64,000 nt of DNA, from NCBI GenBank assembly GCA_965263065.1, contig CBDHGH010000003.1, positions 372,001 through 436,000 on the forward strand. Reading direction: 5' to 3'. This DNA is from TK10-74A sp965263065 (GTDB lineage Bacteria; Chloroflexota; Dehalococcoidia; Bin125). The notes beneath the pieces were generated by a model. That model was given only the letters and a program-made list of their open reading frames with translations, did no database searches and was not told where the DNA came from. Made by a program: the position numbers and the translations under genes. Of the stretch, positions 17,025 to 25,494 are shown piece by piece (position 1 is the first letter of the stretch; the number at the start of each line of letters is the position of its first letter).

Positions 17025-17969
17025 CTAGCCGCGCTCGAAGACGAGTTGGAACTCCATGATGCCGTGGTCATCGACTTCCAGCACGATGAAGGCGCTCGGC
17101 GAGTCCATGTCGTAGTCGGCGAAGACGATCTCGATCGACCCCACGACCGCCACGCGATCCCCGACGAGCTGGCCTTCCATCGGGATCTGCACCTCGCGCG
17201 TGACGCCGTGCAGGGTCAGGTCGCCCGTGGCGGTCACCGACAGCACCTCGCCCTCGGCGGGCGCCGAATCGATGGGGATGGGTTGGGTGAGCGTGAAGGT
17301 GGTGGTCGGATAGGCGTTCGTCTCGAGCGCCTGGCGGCGCAGGGCGCCGTCGCGACGCCGGTCATCGCTGACGAGCGCGGTGAGGTCGACTTCGATGACG
17401 ACCTCGCTGATCGCGTCGCCGTCGAAGACGAGCGAGCCGGTCAGGACCGTCGAGCGCCCGACGGCCGTCGTGGCGCCGATGCGCGCGAGCTCCTCCTCGA
17501 CGCGGTAGCCAGCGAAAGACGATCCGTCCGCCAGCACCTCCCAGCGGCCGGCGAGGCCGGCGTCGGCGGGGGCGGCGTCGGCGGGGGCTTCGGGTTCCGA
17601 CGGCGTCTCGGCCGCGGCGTCTTCAACTTCTTCTTCTACTGCCGCCGCGGGGGCGCTCTGCTCGTCGCTCTGGGCGGTCGCGGGTTCGGCGGCCGGTTCC
17701 TCGGCCTCGGGCTCCGGCTCGGGCTCGGGCTCGGGCTCCGGCTCGGGCTCCACGGGGGCGGCCTGCTCGGCGGGGGCCGCGTCGGCATCGGGCTCGGTGG
17801 CTGCTTCGGCGTCCGACGCCTGGGCGACGGCGACGGCCTGCTCGAGCGCGACCGGGGGCGGGGCGTCGGCGCGCAGGACGAAGTACCACACGGCGAGCAC
17901 GATCAACGCGAGGGCCAGCAGCCCGGCGCCCCCACCGAGAACGAGGCGTCTCCTGGTCAGTTGCGGCAT
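17025..17969 (-). CDS. Membrane-anchored YceI-like protein with acidic stalk
   Basis: 314 residues. An N-terminal hydrophobic helix (LVLGGGAGLLALALIVLAVWYFVL) follows a RRR triplet and anchors the protein. Residues about 45-135 are an E/P/A-rich linker with a run of EP dipeptides. Residues about 140-314 form a YceI-like lipocalin-type barrel, recognisable from SSFAGYRVEEELA, TGSLVFDG, LRRQALETNAYPTTTF and GDLTLHGVTREVQIPM. YceI domains bind polyisoprenoid or other long hydrophobic molecules outside the cytoplasm. The linker would hold the barrel away from the membrane. It is transcribed toward the tRNA-Lys with a good GAGGGG site before the ATG. Confidence 0.88.
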   Translation of the reverse strand: MPQLTRRRLVLGGGAGLLALALIVLAVWYFVLRADAPPPVALEQAVAVAQASDAEAATEPDADAAPAEQAAPVEPEPEPEPEPEPEPEAEEPAAEPATAQSDEQSAPAAAVEEEVEDAAAETPSEPEAPADAAPADAGLAGRWEVLADGSSFAGYRVEEELARIGATTAVGRSTVLTGSLVFDGDAISEVVIEVDLTALVSDDRRRDGALRRQALETNAYPTTTFTLTQPIPIDSAPAEGEVLSVTATGDLTLHGVTREVQIPMEGQLVGDRVAVVGSIEIVFADYDMDSPSAFIVLEVDDHGIMEFQLVFERG

Positions 17970-18085
17970 CGCGGACCCCTCCGAACTCGCGCCCGCCCAG
18001 CCTATCCCGTCGAGCGCGCTTCGTGCGCCGGCGTGAGACCCGCTAGCCTCGGTCGTGGACGGCGATCGCGGAGAGGAGCACGGCG

Positions 18086-18538
18086 ATGACGACGGCGATG
18101 AGCAAGCAGGAGCGGGAGGCGTTCCTGGCCGAGGTGCGCGTGGGCATCCTGAGCGTGCCGCAGCCCGGCCGCGGGCCGCTGGCCGCGCCGATCTGGTACG
18201 CGTACGAGCCGGGCGGCGACGTGCTGGTCCTAACCGGCCGCGACAGCCGCAAGGGCCGTCTGCTGGCGCTGGGGGTGCGCGTGAGCCTGTGCGCGCAGAC
18301 CGAGACCCGCCCGTACAAGTACGTCACGGTCGAGGGGCCGGTGGTCGCCATCGACGCGCGGGACGTCGATCGGGATCTGCGGCCGATGGCGGTCCGCTAC
18401 CTGGGCCGCGAGCAGGGCGACCAGTACGCCGCGGCGGCCGCGAGCACGACGATGGACAGCGTGCTGGTGCGCATCCGCCCCGAGCACTGGCTCACGGTCG
18501 ACTACGGCAAGGCGGAACCGTCGGGGGATGGGGGCTGA
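18086..18538 (+). CDS. Pyridoxamine 5'-phosphate oxidase-fold (FMN/F420-binding) protein
   Basis: 150 residues, beginning MSKQEREAFLAEVRVGILSV. The sequence LAAPIWYAYEPGGDVLVLTGRDSRKGRLLALGVRVSLC is the split-barrel flavin-binding core, and VTVEGPVVAI and MAVRYLG follow. Members bind FMN or F420 and include reductases and heme-binding proteins; the specific substrate cannot be given. It stands convergent with the dehydrogenase at 18563. Its last about 115 bases are repeated at 19549-19667 beyond that gene, so the locus has undergone partial duplication. Confidence 0.82.
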   Translation: MTTAMSKQEREAFLAEVRVGILSVPQPGRGPLAAPIWYAYEPGGDVLVLTGRDSRKGRLLALGVRVSLCAQTETRPYKYVTVEGPVVAIDARDVDRDLRPMAVRYLGREQGDQYAAAAASTTMDSVLVRIRPEHWLTVDYGKAEPSGDGG

Positions 18539-18562
18539 GGGGAACGGGGCGACCTCGCGGCG

Positions 18563-19459
18563 CTACGGCGTTCGCGACCGCACCTCTGTGTTCATCGTCT
18601 TCTCATACACACGCATCAGCGCGGTCGTGTTCTCACTGCCGTGCCCCATGGCCCGGGCCATGCGCATGAGGTTGTGCACCTGCGGACTGAGGGCTACGGG
18701 GACGTTCAGTTCATCGGCCAGCTCGAGCGCCAGGTGCATGTCCTTGTACGCGAGATCGAGCGCGAAGGTGGGGGACCAATCACCGGCGAGCGTGTCCCTC
18801 GCGAGGCTGTGAAAGGCTCCGCTGTCGCCGGTCGAGTTGCGGACCACCCGATCGAGGACGCCGGGATCGACGCCGGCAACGGCGCCGAGCAAGAGTCCTT
18901 CGGCGGCGGCGGCCATATTGCAAAACGCCAGCATATTGTTGACGAGTTTCGCGATGCAGCCGGTGCCCACGTCCCCAGTATGAATAATGTTCTTGCCGAA
19001 CGACTCCAGCACGCCCCGATACTTCTCCAGCGCCGCTTGGTCACCCCCGACCATGACCGTCAACGTGCGCTCCTCGGCGCCGGCCACCCCACCACTCACC
19101 GGCGCGTCCAGCATGGTGATCTCTTTGGTTCGCAGCTGCGCCGCGACGGTGCGAGCCACCGCGGGTGAGTTGGTGCTCAGATCGAAGTACACCGTGCCCG
19201 GCCGGGCGTGGCCCTCGATGCCCTCCGCGCCCAGCGCGACCGTCTCGACATCCCGCGGCCGCGGCAGGGAAGTCAGCACGACGTCGGCATCCTGCACCGC
19301 TTCCGCGACCGACGCCGCGGCGATGCCACCCACGTCGGTGCAGCGCTTCACCGCTTCGGGATTGAGGTCGAATACCGCCACGTCGGCGCCGCTGTGCCGA
19401 ATCACATGGCGGCACATGGGCCCGCCGATGTTGCCGGTTCCGATGAATCCAACTTTCAT
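18563..19459 (-). CDS. 3-hydroxyisobutyrate dehydrogenase-family NAD(P)-dependent oxidoreductase
   Basis: 298 residues. The N-terminus KVGFIGTGNIGGPMCRH is the Rossmann dinucleotide-binding loop. DAPVSGGVAGAEERTLTVMVGG is the family's substrate-site signature, and KLVNNMLAFCNMAAAAEGL carries the catalytic lysine. Length and order match beta-hydroxyacid dehydrogenases (3-hydroxyisobutyrate, tartronate semialdehyde or 2-hydroxy-3-oxopropionate). Which substrate is used cannot be told. GGAG precedes the ATG. It lies reversed between the PPOX-fold gene and a partial copy of that gene's 3' end, so it may have arrived by the rearrangement that made the copy. Confidence 0.88.
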   Translation of the reverse strand: MKVGFIGTGNIGGPMCRHVIRHSGADVAVFDLNPEAVKRCTDVGGIAAASVAEAVQDADVVLTSLPRPRDVETVALGAEGIEGHARPGTVYFDLSTNSPAVARTVAAQLRTKEITMLDAPVSGGVAGAEERTLTVMVGGDQAALEKYRGVLESFGKNIIHTGDVGTGCIAKLVNNMLAFCNMAAAAEGLLLGAVAGVDPGVLDRVVRNSTGDSGAFHSLARDTLAGDWSPTFALDLAYKDMHLALELADELNVPVALSPQVHNLMRMARAMGHGSENTTALMRVYEKTMNTEVRSRTP

Positions 19460-19548
19460 GCCATCTCCATCCCTCGGAGAGCATACTCGTGCGGCCGGAT
19501 CGCCGGCCGTCGAGCAATCCGCGCTCCTGCGCGGTCCCCGGTCGATGC

Positions 19549-19674
19549 CTGGGCCGCGAGCGGGGCGACCAGTACGCCGCGGCGGCCGCGAACAGCACGA
19601 TGGACAGCGTGCTGGTGCGCATCCGCCCCGAACACTGGCTCACGGTCGACTACGGTAAGGAGGCCGGGGCGTAG
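19549..19674 (+). pseudogene. Partial copy of the PPOX-fold gene 3' end
   Basis: From CTGGGCCGCGAG at 19549 onward this stretch repeats 18401-18515 with only a few substitutions (GRERGDQYAAAAANSTMDSV versus GREQGDQYAAAAASTTMDSV) and has its own stop at 19672-19674. The 5' two thirds of the gene are absent and no ribosome binding site serves it. It is the remnant of a tandem duplication, separated from the parent by the reversed dehydrogenase gene. Confidence 0.85.
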
Positions 19675-19808
19675 CCGGCCGGCCGCCGCGGCTGACCGCC
19701 CGTGCGGCCCGAGCGCGCTATCATCCGTGCGATCGGCGGGCCGCCGGTCAGCAGTTTCCCCGCGGCGCGATCCCGGCCGATCGGCCGGCCAAGAAAGGAC
19801 AGCAGCCC

Positions 19809-21002
19809 ATGCCCAGCAATCGCGGTGTCGCCTATCTGGAACCCGGCAAGGTGGCCGTGCACTCGATCGACTATCCGGAACTGGCGCTGGGCGATCGGGC
19901 CTGCCACCACGGCGTGATCCTGCGCGTCCTGACGACGAACATCTGCGGCTCCGACCAGCACATGGTGCGCGGCCGCACGACCGCGCCCGCCGGGCTGATC
20001 CTGGGCCACGAGATCACCGGCGAGGTCGTGGAGCGCGGCCGCGACGTGGAATTCCTGCAGGTGGGCGACGCCGTCTCGGTGCCGTTCAACATCGCCTGCG
20101 GGCGCTGCCGCAACTGCAAGGAGGGGCAGACCGGCATCTGCTTGAACGTCAACCCGGCCCGGCCGGGGGCCGCCTACGGATACGTCGATATGGGCGGCTG
20201 GGTGGGCGGCCAGGCCGAGTACGTGATGGTGCCCTACGCCGATTTCAACCTGCTCAAGCTGCCCCCGATGGACGTCACGCTGCCCAAGATCCGCGACCTC
20301 ACGCTGCTCTCCGACATCTTCCCCACCGGGTTCCATGGCGCGGTCAAGGCGGGGGTCGGGCCGGGATCCACCGTCTACGTGGCGGGCGCGGGACCGGTGG
20401 GCCTGGCCTGCGCCGCCTCGTGTCAGCTGCTGGGCGCGGCCGTCGTCATCGTCGGGGACCTGATCGACGAGCGGCTGGCGCAGGCGCGCAGCTTCGGCTG
20501 CGAGACGATCGATCTGAAGCAGGACGCCAGCCTGACGGAGCAGGTGGAGCAGATCCTGGGCGTCCCGGAGGTGGACTGCGCGGTCGATTGCGTGGGCTTC
20601 GAGGCCCGCGGGCACGGCGCCGACGCCGACACGGAGCATCCCGCCACGGTGCTGAACTCGATCATGGAGGTCACGCGCGCGGGCGGCAGTCTGGGCATCC
20701 CCGGGCTCTACGTCACGGGCGACCCGGGCGCCGGGACGGAGGCGGCGAAGGAAGGCCGACTGGTGATCCGCATCGGCCTGGGCTGGGCCAAGAGCCACTC
20801 GTTCTATACGGGGCAGTGCCCCGTCATGCGCTACCACCGCCCGCTGATGCAGGCGATCCTCTACGACAAGGTGCAGATCGCCGACGCCGTGAACGCGACG
20901 GTGATCACCCTGGACGACGCGCCCAGCGGCTACCAGGACTTCGATCGCGGCGCCGCGAAGAAGTACGTGATCGATCCGCACGGCCTCGTCCCGCCCGTCT
21001 GA
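19809..21002 (+). CDS. Zinc-dependent glutathione-independent formaldehyde dehydrogenase/dismutase-type alcohol dehydrogenase
   Basis: 397 residues, the usual length for this family (about 398). Catalytic-zinc ligands are seen as C46 (NICGSDQHMVRG) and H67 (LGHEITGEV). The structural zinc cysteines are C97, C100, C103 and C111 (CGRCRNCKEGQTGIC). The NAD-binding loop is YVAGAGPVGLACAASC. The sequence NPARPGAAYGYVDMGGWVGGQ is characteristic of the Pseudomonas putida-type formaldehyde dehydrogenase with tightly bound NAD. It oxidises or dismutates small aldehydes in the cytoplasm. AAAGGACAGC precedes the ATG, and TATCAT at 19718-19723 may be its -10. The NHL-repeat gene follows 50 bases downstream. 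Confidence 0.88.
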   Translation: MPSNRGVAYLEPGKVAVHSIDYPELALGDRACHHGVILRVLTTNICGSDQHMVRGRTTAPAGLILGHEITGEVVERGRDVEFLQVGDAVSVPFNIACGRCRNCKEGQTGICLNVNPARPGAAYGYVDMGGWVGGQAEYVMVPYADFNLLKLPPMDVTLPKIRDLTLLSDIFPTGFHGAVKAGVGPGSTVYVAGAGPVGLACAASCQLLGAAVVIVGDLIDERLAQARSFGCETIDLKQDASLTEQVEQILGVPEVDCAVDCVGFEARGHGADADTEHPATVLNSIMEVTRAGGSLGIPGLYVTGDPGAGTEAAKEGRLVIRIGLGWAKSHSFYTGQCPVMRYHRPLMQAILYDKVQIADAVNATVITLDDAPSGYQDFDRGAAKKYVIDPHGLVPPV

Positions 21003-21052
21003 GCGGGGCCGGGAACGACGCGGCCGCCGGCGCCGGCGGCAGGAGGAGTCGC

Positions 21053-22054
21053 ATGCGCATCGATGAGGGACCGTTCCGCTTCGAGTGGGTCGAGGACTGG
21101 GCCGAGATCCCGGAGCCGGCCGCGGCGGCGCGGGGCTGGGCGCACCCGGGCATGGTGCTCTCGCCGGCGGGCACGATCGTGACCTTCCATCCGGGGCTGC
21201 CGCGGGCGCTGGAGCTTGCGGCGGACGGCGCGCTGCGGGCGTCGTGGGACGTGCCGGTGGTCGAAGGGCACGGGATCGCCGTCGCCAGCGACGGCGTCGA
21301 GCCGTGTCTGTGGTTCGCCGACCCGGGCAGCAAGCGCGACCCCGGCAGCCAGTACAGCTCTCCGATCGAGGGGCCGCCCCGCACCGTGAAGACCGACCTG
21401 CGGGGCAACGTGCTGGCGGAGATGGGAATCCCCGACCTGCCCGCCTACCGCGAGGGCGGCTACGCGCCCACGCATGTGGCCGTCTTCGATGAGGCGCGCG
21501 GCGGCAACGGCGATGTCTGGATCACCGACGGCTACGGCCGCAGCCTGATCCATCGCTACACGCGCGGCGGCGACTACGTGGGCACGATCACCGGAGAGGA
21601 AGGCCTGACGGGGGCGTTCCGGACACCGCATGCGATCCATATCGATACGCGCGGGCCGGCGCCCGAGCTGTACATCGCCGATCGCGCCAACGACCGCCTC
21701 CAGGTCTACGACCTCGACGGCGGCTACAAGCGCGGGGCCGGCGCGGGCATCCTGCGTCACCCGGCTGCGTTCGCCGCGATGGGCGAGTACCTCGTGGTCG
21801 CCGAGCTGCACGCGCGCCTGACGGTGCTGGACGGCGACGATCAGCCGGTGGCGTTCCTGGGTGAGAACTCCGCGGTGATCGGGGAGCCGGGCTGGCCCAA
21901 CATGCTCGACGCGGCCGGGAAGCCGATGCGCACGGACCGCCTCCGCCCCGGGCTGTTCAACGGCCCGCACGGGGTCGCGGCCGACGCCGCCGGCAACATC
22001 TACGTCGCGGAGTGGCTGATCGGCGGACGCTACGTCAAACTGGCGGCCGTGTAG
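21053..22054 (+). CDS. NHL-repeat/six-bladed beta-propeller protein
   Basis: 333 residues from ATG after GGAGGAG. Repeated blade segments are visible: THVAVFDEARGGNGDVWITDGYG, HAIHIDTRGPAPELYIADRANDRLQVYD and PHGVAADAAGNIYVAEW, the NHL/SMP-30-type signature. There is no signal peptide, so it is probably cytoplasmic. Such proteins are found as lactonases, peptidylglycine-lyase-like enzymes or binding scaffolds; the activity here is unassigned. It lies in the same direction 50 bases after the zinc dehydrogenase, consistent with a two-gene catabolic operon. A HAD-type remnant follows immediately. Confidence 0.8.
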   Translation: MRIDEGPFRFEWVEDWAEIPEPAAAARGWAHPGMVLSPAGTIVTFHPGLPRALELAADGALRASWDVPVVEGHGIAVASDGVEPCLWFADPGSKRDPGSQYSSPIEGPPRTVKTDLRGNVLAEMGIPDLPAYREGGYAPTHVAVFDEARGGNGDVWITDGYGRSLIHRYTRGGDYVGTITGEEGLTGAFRTPHAIHIDTRGPAPELYIADRANDRLQVYDLDGGYKRGAGAGILRHPAAFAAMGEYLVVAELHARLTVLDGDDQPVAFLGENSAVIGEPGWPNMLDAAGKPMRTDRLRPGLFNGPHGVAADAAGNIYVAEWLIGGRYVKLAAV

Positions 22055-22441
22055 GCCGCCGGGGCGCTGCGCCGGCTGCGGACGCGCTACACCGTGGTCG
22101 TGCTGACGGTGATGAGCACGGCGATCGCCATCGACAGCTCGAAGCACAACGGCATCGAGTGGGACGGCATCATCTCCTGCGAGTTCCTGGGCCACTACAA
22201 GCCCGACCGCGAGGCCTACCTGGGCGGCCTGCGGCTGCTGGGCGTCGAGCCGGGGCAGGCGATGATGTGCGCCGCCCACCACCGCGACCTGCGCGCCGCG
22301 ATGGCCGCGGGCCTACGGTCGGCCTACGTGCCCCGCCCCGGCGAGAGCGGCGACGGCAACGACGGCGACCTGTCGCCGCAGCCCGACTTCGACGTCAACG
22401 CGCGGGACTTCACCGACCTGGCCGATCAGTTGCTGGCCTGA
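22055..22441 (+). pseudogene. 5'-truncated haloacid dehalogenase-type (HAD) gene
   Basis: The reading frame is open directly from the stop of the NHL gene. It encodes LRRLRTRYTVVVLTVMSTAI, WDGIISCEFLGHYKPDREAY (the motif III lysine region) and MMCAAHHRDLRAAMAAGLRS (motif IV-like). These are the second half of a type II 2-haloacid dehalogenase-like HAD protein. The N-terminal DxD nucleophile half is missing and no ribosome binding site precedes the first internal start (GTG, about 22094). It appears to be a decayed gene joined to the NHL gene's end. Confidence 0.7.
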
Positions 22442-22567
22442 GCGGGCGGGCGAGACGCCGCGTGCCTATCGCCCTATCATCAAGCCATACGGTCCCCGGA
22501 CCGCAATTGCGCGCTGTGGTAGCGTACCGGCGGCAGCGGGGGGAGCGTGCGCGAAGGGGAGGCGATC

Positions 22568-22798
22568 ATGGCTGCGATATTCGACACCCGCGGTGCGGTC
22601 ACGAAGCTGCGTGGGAGCGGCGTGCCGGAGGCGGAAGCCGACGTGACGGTGGAAGTGATCACCGACGCCGTGAACCCACTCGTGACGCAGCAGAGCCTTG
22701 ACGCGGCGATCTCTCGACTCGAGGCCAAGATCTACTTGGCGTTCCTGATTCAGTCGGGGATCATTCTCGGGGGCATCGCCGCCCTCACGCGCCTCTGA
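22568..22798 (+). CDS. Small CCDC90/DUF1640-like coiled-coil membrane protein
   Basis: 76 residues from an ATG with GGGGAGG six bases upstream. FDTRGAVTKLRGSGVPEAEADVTVEVI is the N-terminal motif of the DUF1640 (CCDC90-like) family. A short coiled coil (LDAAISRLEAKIY) and one C-terminal membrane helix (LAFLIQSGIILGGIAAL) follow. The topology resembles family members in bacteria, whose function is unknown; they are often found near mobile or toxin-antitoxin loci. It is a single gene. Confidence 0.78.
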   Translation: MAAIFDTRGAVTKLRGSGVPEAEADVTVEVITDAVNPLVTQQSLDAAISRLEAKIYLAFLIQSGIILGGIAALTRL

Positions 22799-22986
22799 CC
22801 CACATTGGACTGGCCGCGCCGCCGACCGGCGCTGGCGGGATGGCCGCCTCGATCGGCAGGATGGACCCCGACGACGACGTGGAGAGCCCCGTCGGGCAGA
22901 GCGCCGCAGCCGGTGGCTGAGGGTCCGCGCACCATCCGCCGCAGGCCCCATCAAGCAAGTGGTGTTGCCCAACTCGGCGTCGGCGA

Positions 22987-23601
22987 CTAGCGATCCACTC
23001 CCCCACGCTCCGCCATCACCTGCTCCACCTCCGACTCAGGCTGGCGATCGATTTCCATGTGCCAGGCCACCTCTCGCTCCATGTTGCGCTGAAGGTGGAC
23101 AGTGAGCGGCCAACTGTCGATCAGAGCGAGATGCCACTTCTTCACTGGCGTAGCGGCTCCGGGGTACGCCGCAGCGAATGGCATGAGCGTCAGGTACCCA
23201 TGACTCACTACGACGAGCGCCCATCCCGGGAGAAGCAGCAACAACCGCGCCCAGCGGTGGCGGTACCACAGACCGCTCATGTGGCGGAGCATCCAACCCA
23301 GCAACTCATGCCCGAGGCGGAGCCCTCCGCCCACGATGCCGGGCGACCGCGAAATTGGCGGTCTGTGCTGGTGCCCTCGCACCAGGATCTCGATCCCTGC
23401 CAGGATCCCGCCGAGCAGAGTCGTCAGGAGAGCTGGAATGATCAGGATCAGTGTGCTGAGGCCGCAGAGAGTCTTCGTCCCCAGTAACGCGAGTCTGTCG
23501 AGGCCGTCGTAGAGCTGCCTCTCTGCCTTCCGCTCTGCATCGCTAGCCATGGACTCCAGATCACTGTCTCCGACCGAAGGCCGCGGTAGTGGTGATGTCA
23601 T
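22987..23601 (-). CDS. Uncharacterised membrane protein
   Basis: 204 residues. A charged N-terminal helix (DAERKAERQLYDGLDRLA) is followed by one long hydrophobic segment (TLILIIPALLTTLLGGILAGIEILV), a re-entrant amphipathic region, and a second hydrophobic segment (RLLLLLPGWALVVVSHGYLTLMPFAAAY). The C-terminus is soluble and acidic. I do not recognise the family. The start has a GGGG-type site 8 bases upstream. Base composition is slightly lower in G+C than its neighbours. No operon partner is evident. Confidence 0.6.
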   Translation of the reverse strand: MTSPLPRPSVGDSDLESMASDAERKAERQLYDGLDRLALLGTKTLCGLSTLILIIPALLTTLLGGILAGIEILVRGHQHRPPISRSPGIVGGGLRLGHELLGWMLRHMSGLWYRHRWARLLLLLPGWALVVVSHGYLTLMPFAAAYPGAATPVKKWHLALIDSWPLTVHLQRNMEREVAWHMEIDRQPESEVEQVMAERGGVDR

Positions 23602-23743
23602 TGAAGCTGCCCCTTACTAGACCGCATGGCGGCAGAATAGGGTCGCCCAGCCCCACCGCAAAACGGCCCCCACGTCCGTGCCTCCGATTTGTGCGGCCAT
23701 TCGATCCGAGGGCCGTAGGCGGCTGACGGCCCGCGGGTTGCGG

Positions 23744-24283
23744 CTAGAGGCCGCGCCAATCGACCGACGGCGCCGCGCGCTGCCCGTCGGCCGGGGAGGC
23801 GAGCGCGTAGCCCAGGTAGACGTAGCCGACAATGCGGTCGCCGGGCGCGATGGCCAGGTGTCGCTTGGCGGCCGCGGACTCGGCGAGGGCGCCCGTGCTC
23901 CACTTCGACGCGAGGCCGGCCGCCTGCGCGGCAAGCATCAGGTTCTGCACCGCGCAGGCGCAGGCGGCGTAGTCCTCGCGCTCCAGGACGGGGTCCGCGT
24001 CCGGGGGGATGCGCTGCCCGACGACGACGCAGACCGGCGCGCGCGTCAGCTTCGCGTGCGCGGTCTTGGCGACGCCGGCCGTGGGGTCGGCCGCGACGAT
24101 CGCCTCGGCCAGGGCCGCGCGGGCGTCGCCGGCGAGCACCGCGAAGCGCCAGGGCTGCGTGAGGTGATGCGTGGGCGCCCAACTGGCGGCCTCGATCAGC
24201 TCCGCGACCGTCGCACGAGGCACCGGCCGGTCGGCGAACGCGCCGACGGACCGACGCCCGCGGATCGCCTGCCCGACATCCAT
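23744..24283 (-). CDS. Nitroreductase-family FMN oxidoreductase
   Basis: 179 residues. IRGRRSVGAFADRPVPR at the N-terminus and EAASWAPTHHLTQPWRFAVL are the classic nitroreductase FMN-phosphate and ring contacts. VQNLMLAAQAAGLASKWSTG is the dimer-interface helix, and VGYVYLGYA ends the fold. Length and motifs fit the short, NfnB/YdjA-like group. It reduces nitro- or quinone-type substrates with NAD(P)H; the physiological substrate is unknown. A GGAGGGGG ribosome site precedes the ATG. Confidence 0.9.
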   Translation of the reverse strand: MDVGQAIRGRRSVGAFADRPVPRATVAELIEAASWAPTHHLTQPWRFAVLAGDARAALAEAIVAADPTAGVAKTAHAKLTRAPVCVVVGQRIPPDADPVLEREDYAACACAVQNLMLAAQAAGLASKWSTGALAESAAAKRHLAIAPGDRIVGYVYLGYALASPADGQRAAPSVDWRGL

Positions 24284-24360
24284 CCCTGCCCCCTCCGCTT
24301 ACCCGTCCGCGGGTGATCGCAGCATACCGCCGCGCCGGTCGGACGGCTCCGGCCCGCAGC

Positions 24361-25299
24361 CTAGTCGCCGCGCGCCCAGGCGGGGTCGAAGTCGACGGCG
24401 CTGGTGGCGACGCGCGCCGGGTTCGAGCCGTCGGCGTTCATCACGTAGATCTGACGCAGGCCGTCGCGGTTCGACACGAAGGCGATGCGGCGGCCGTCGG
24501 GCGACCAAGTGGGGTCCAGATCGCCCCAGGGGTTGTCGGTGAGCAGCGTGCGGGCGCCCCCCGTCAGCGGGATCACGGCGATCGAGGCGCGCTCGAGCGG
24601 CAGATGGCCGTCGGGCACGGCGGTGTAGGCGATGCGCGACCCGTCTGGCGACCACGCAGCCTGATGGTTGAAGCCCGGATCATCGGTGAGCAGCGTCAGC
24701 TCGCCGCCGGTCGCGGGGATCACGGCGATCTGCGAGGCGAGCGAGAACTCGAACTCCCGCGCGATGGTGAAGGCGATCGTGCGGCCGTCCGGCGACCAGG
24801 CCGGGAAGGCGACGGGCTCCGGCAGGTCGGTGAGCTGCGATTCGCCGCCGCCCTCGACGTCCACGATGAAGAGGTTGGAGCGGCCGTCGCGGATGGAGAC
24901 GAACACGATCCGGCGGCCGTCGGGCGACCAGCTGGGCTGCTGGTCCACGCCGGGGGAGCGCGTGAGTTGCCGGGCGTCGCCGCTGGCCGCACCGATCACC
25001 CAGATGTCGAGGTTGCCCGCCCGGTCGCTGACGAAGGCGATCTGCTCCCCGTCCGGCGACCAGGCGGGGTCGCTCTCGGCGGCGGCGTTATGCGTCAGCG
25101 CGACCGCCGGACCACCCGTGGCCGGGCGCACGAAGAGGTCGGCCACGCCGTCGCGCCGGGAGATGAAGGCGTGGCGACCGTCGCCGGCGCGGCGGGCGCC
25201 GTCGTCGTCGGCGATGGCGACGCCGGCCAGCAGCCCGGCGATCAGCAGCAGGCCCAGGGTCAGGCGCGAGACCGCACGCCGGGGCAGATGTCGCGGCAT
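24361..25299 (-). CDS. TolB-like PD40 beta-propeller protein, exported
   Basis: 312 residues. An N-terminal hydrophobic helix (LTLGLLLIAGLLAGVAIA) acts as signal or anchor. At least six repeats follow of the form PAWSPDGxxIAFVS..D (for example DPAWSPDGEQIAFVSDRAG, QPSWSPDGRRIVFVS, AAWSPDGSRIAYTA). This is the WD40-like/PD40 propeller of TolB and related proteins. There are no other Tol-Pal genes nearby, so it is probably a stand-alone extracytoplasmic binding scaffold rather than TolB itself. Confidence 0.88.
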   Translation of the reverse strand: MPRHLPRRAVSRLTLGLLLIAGLLAGVAIADDDGARRAGDGRHAFISRRDGVADLFVRPATGGPAVALTHNAAAESDPAWSPDGEQIAFVSDRAGNLDIWVIGAASGDARQLTRSPGVDQQPSWSPDGRRIVFVSIRDGRSNLFIVDVEGGGESQLTDLPEPVAFPAWSPDGRTIAFTIAREFEFSLASQIAVIPATGGELTLLTDDPGFNHQAAWSPDGSRIAYTAVPDGHLPLERASIAVIPLTGGARTLLTDNPWGDLDPTWSPDGRRIAFVSNRDGLRQIYVMNADGSNPARVATSAVDFDPAWARGD

Positions 25300-25494
25300 G
25301 GGGCTCTCGCGCCTCCTGCGTCGAGGGGCGGCCGGCCCGCGCGGCGCCCGTGGCGACCCGCGCCAAGATGGCGCGCCGGACGCAGATCAGGGTAGCGGCG
25401 ATGGCGCGCTCACGGAGACGCGCCGTCGCGACCGGCCGCGGAGGACTTCCGATAGCATCGCAGCGCCACCCCGACGCGACCAAGGAGCGCATCA

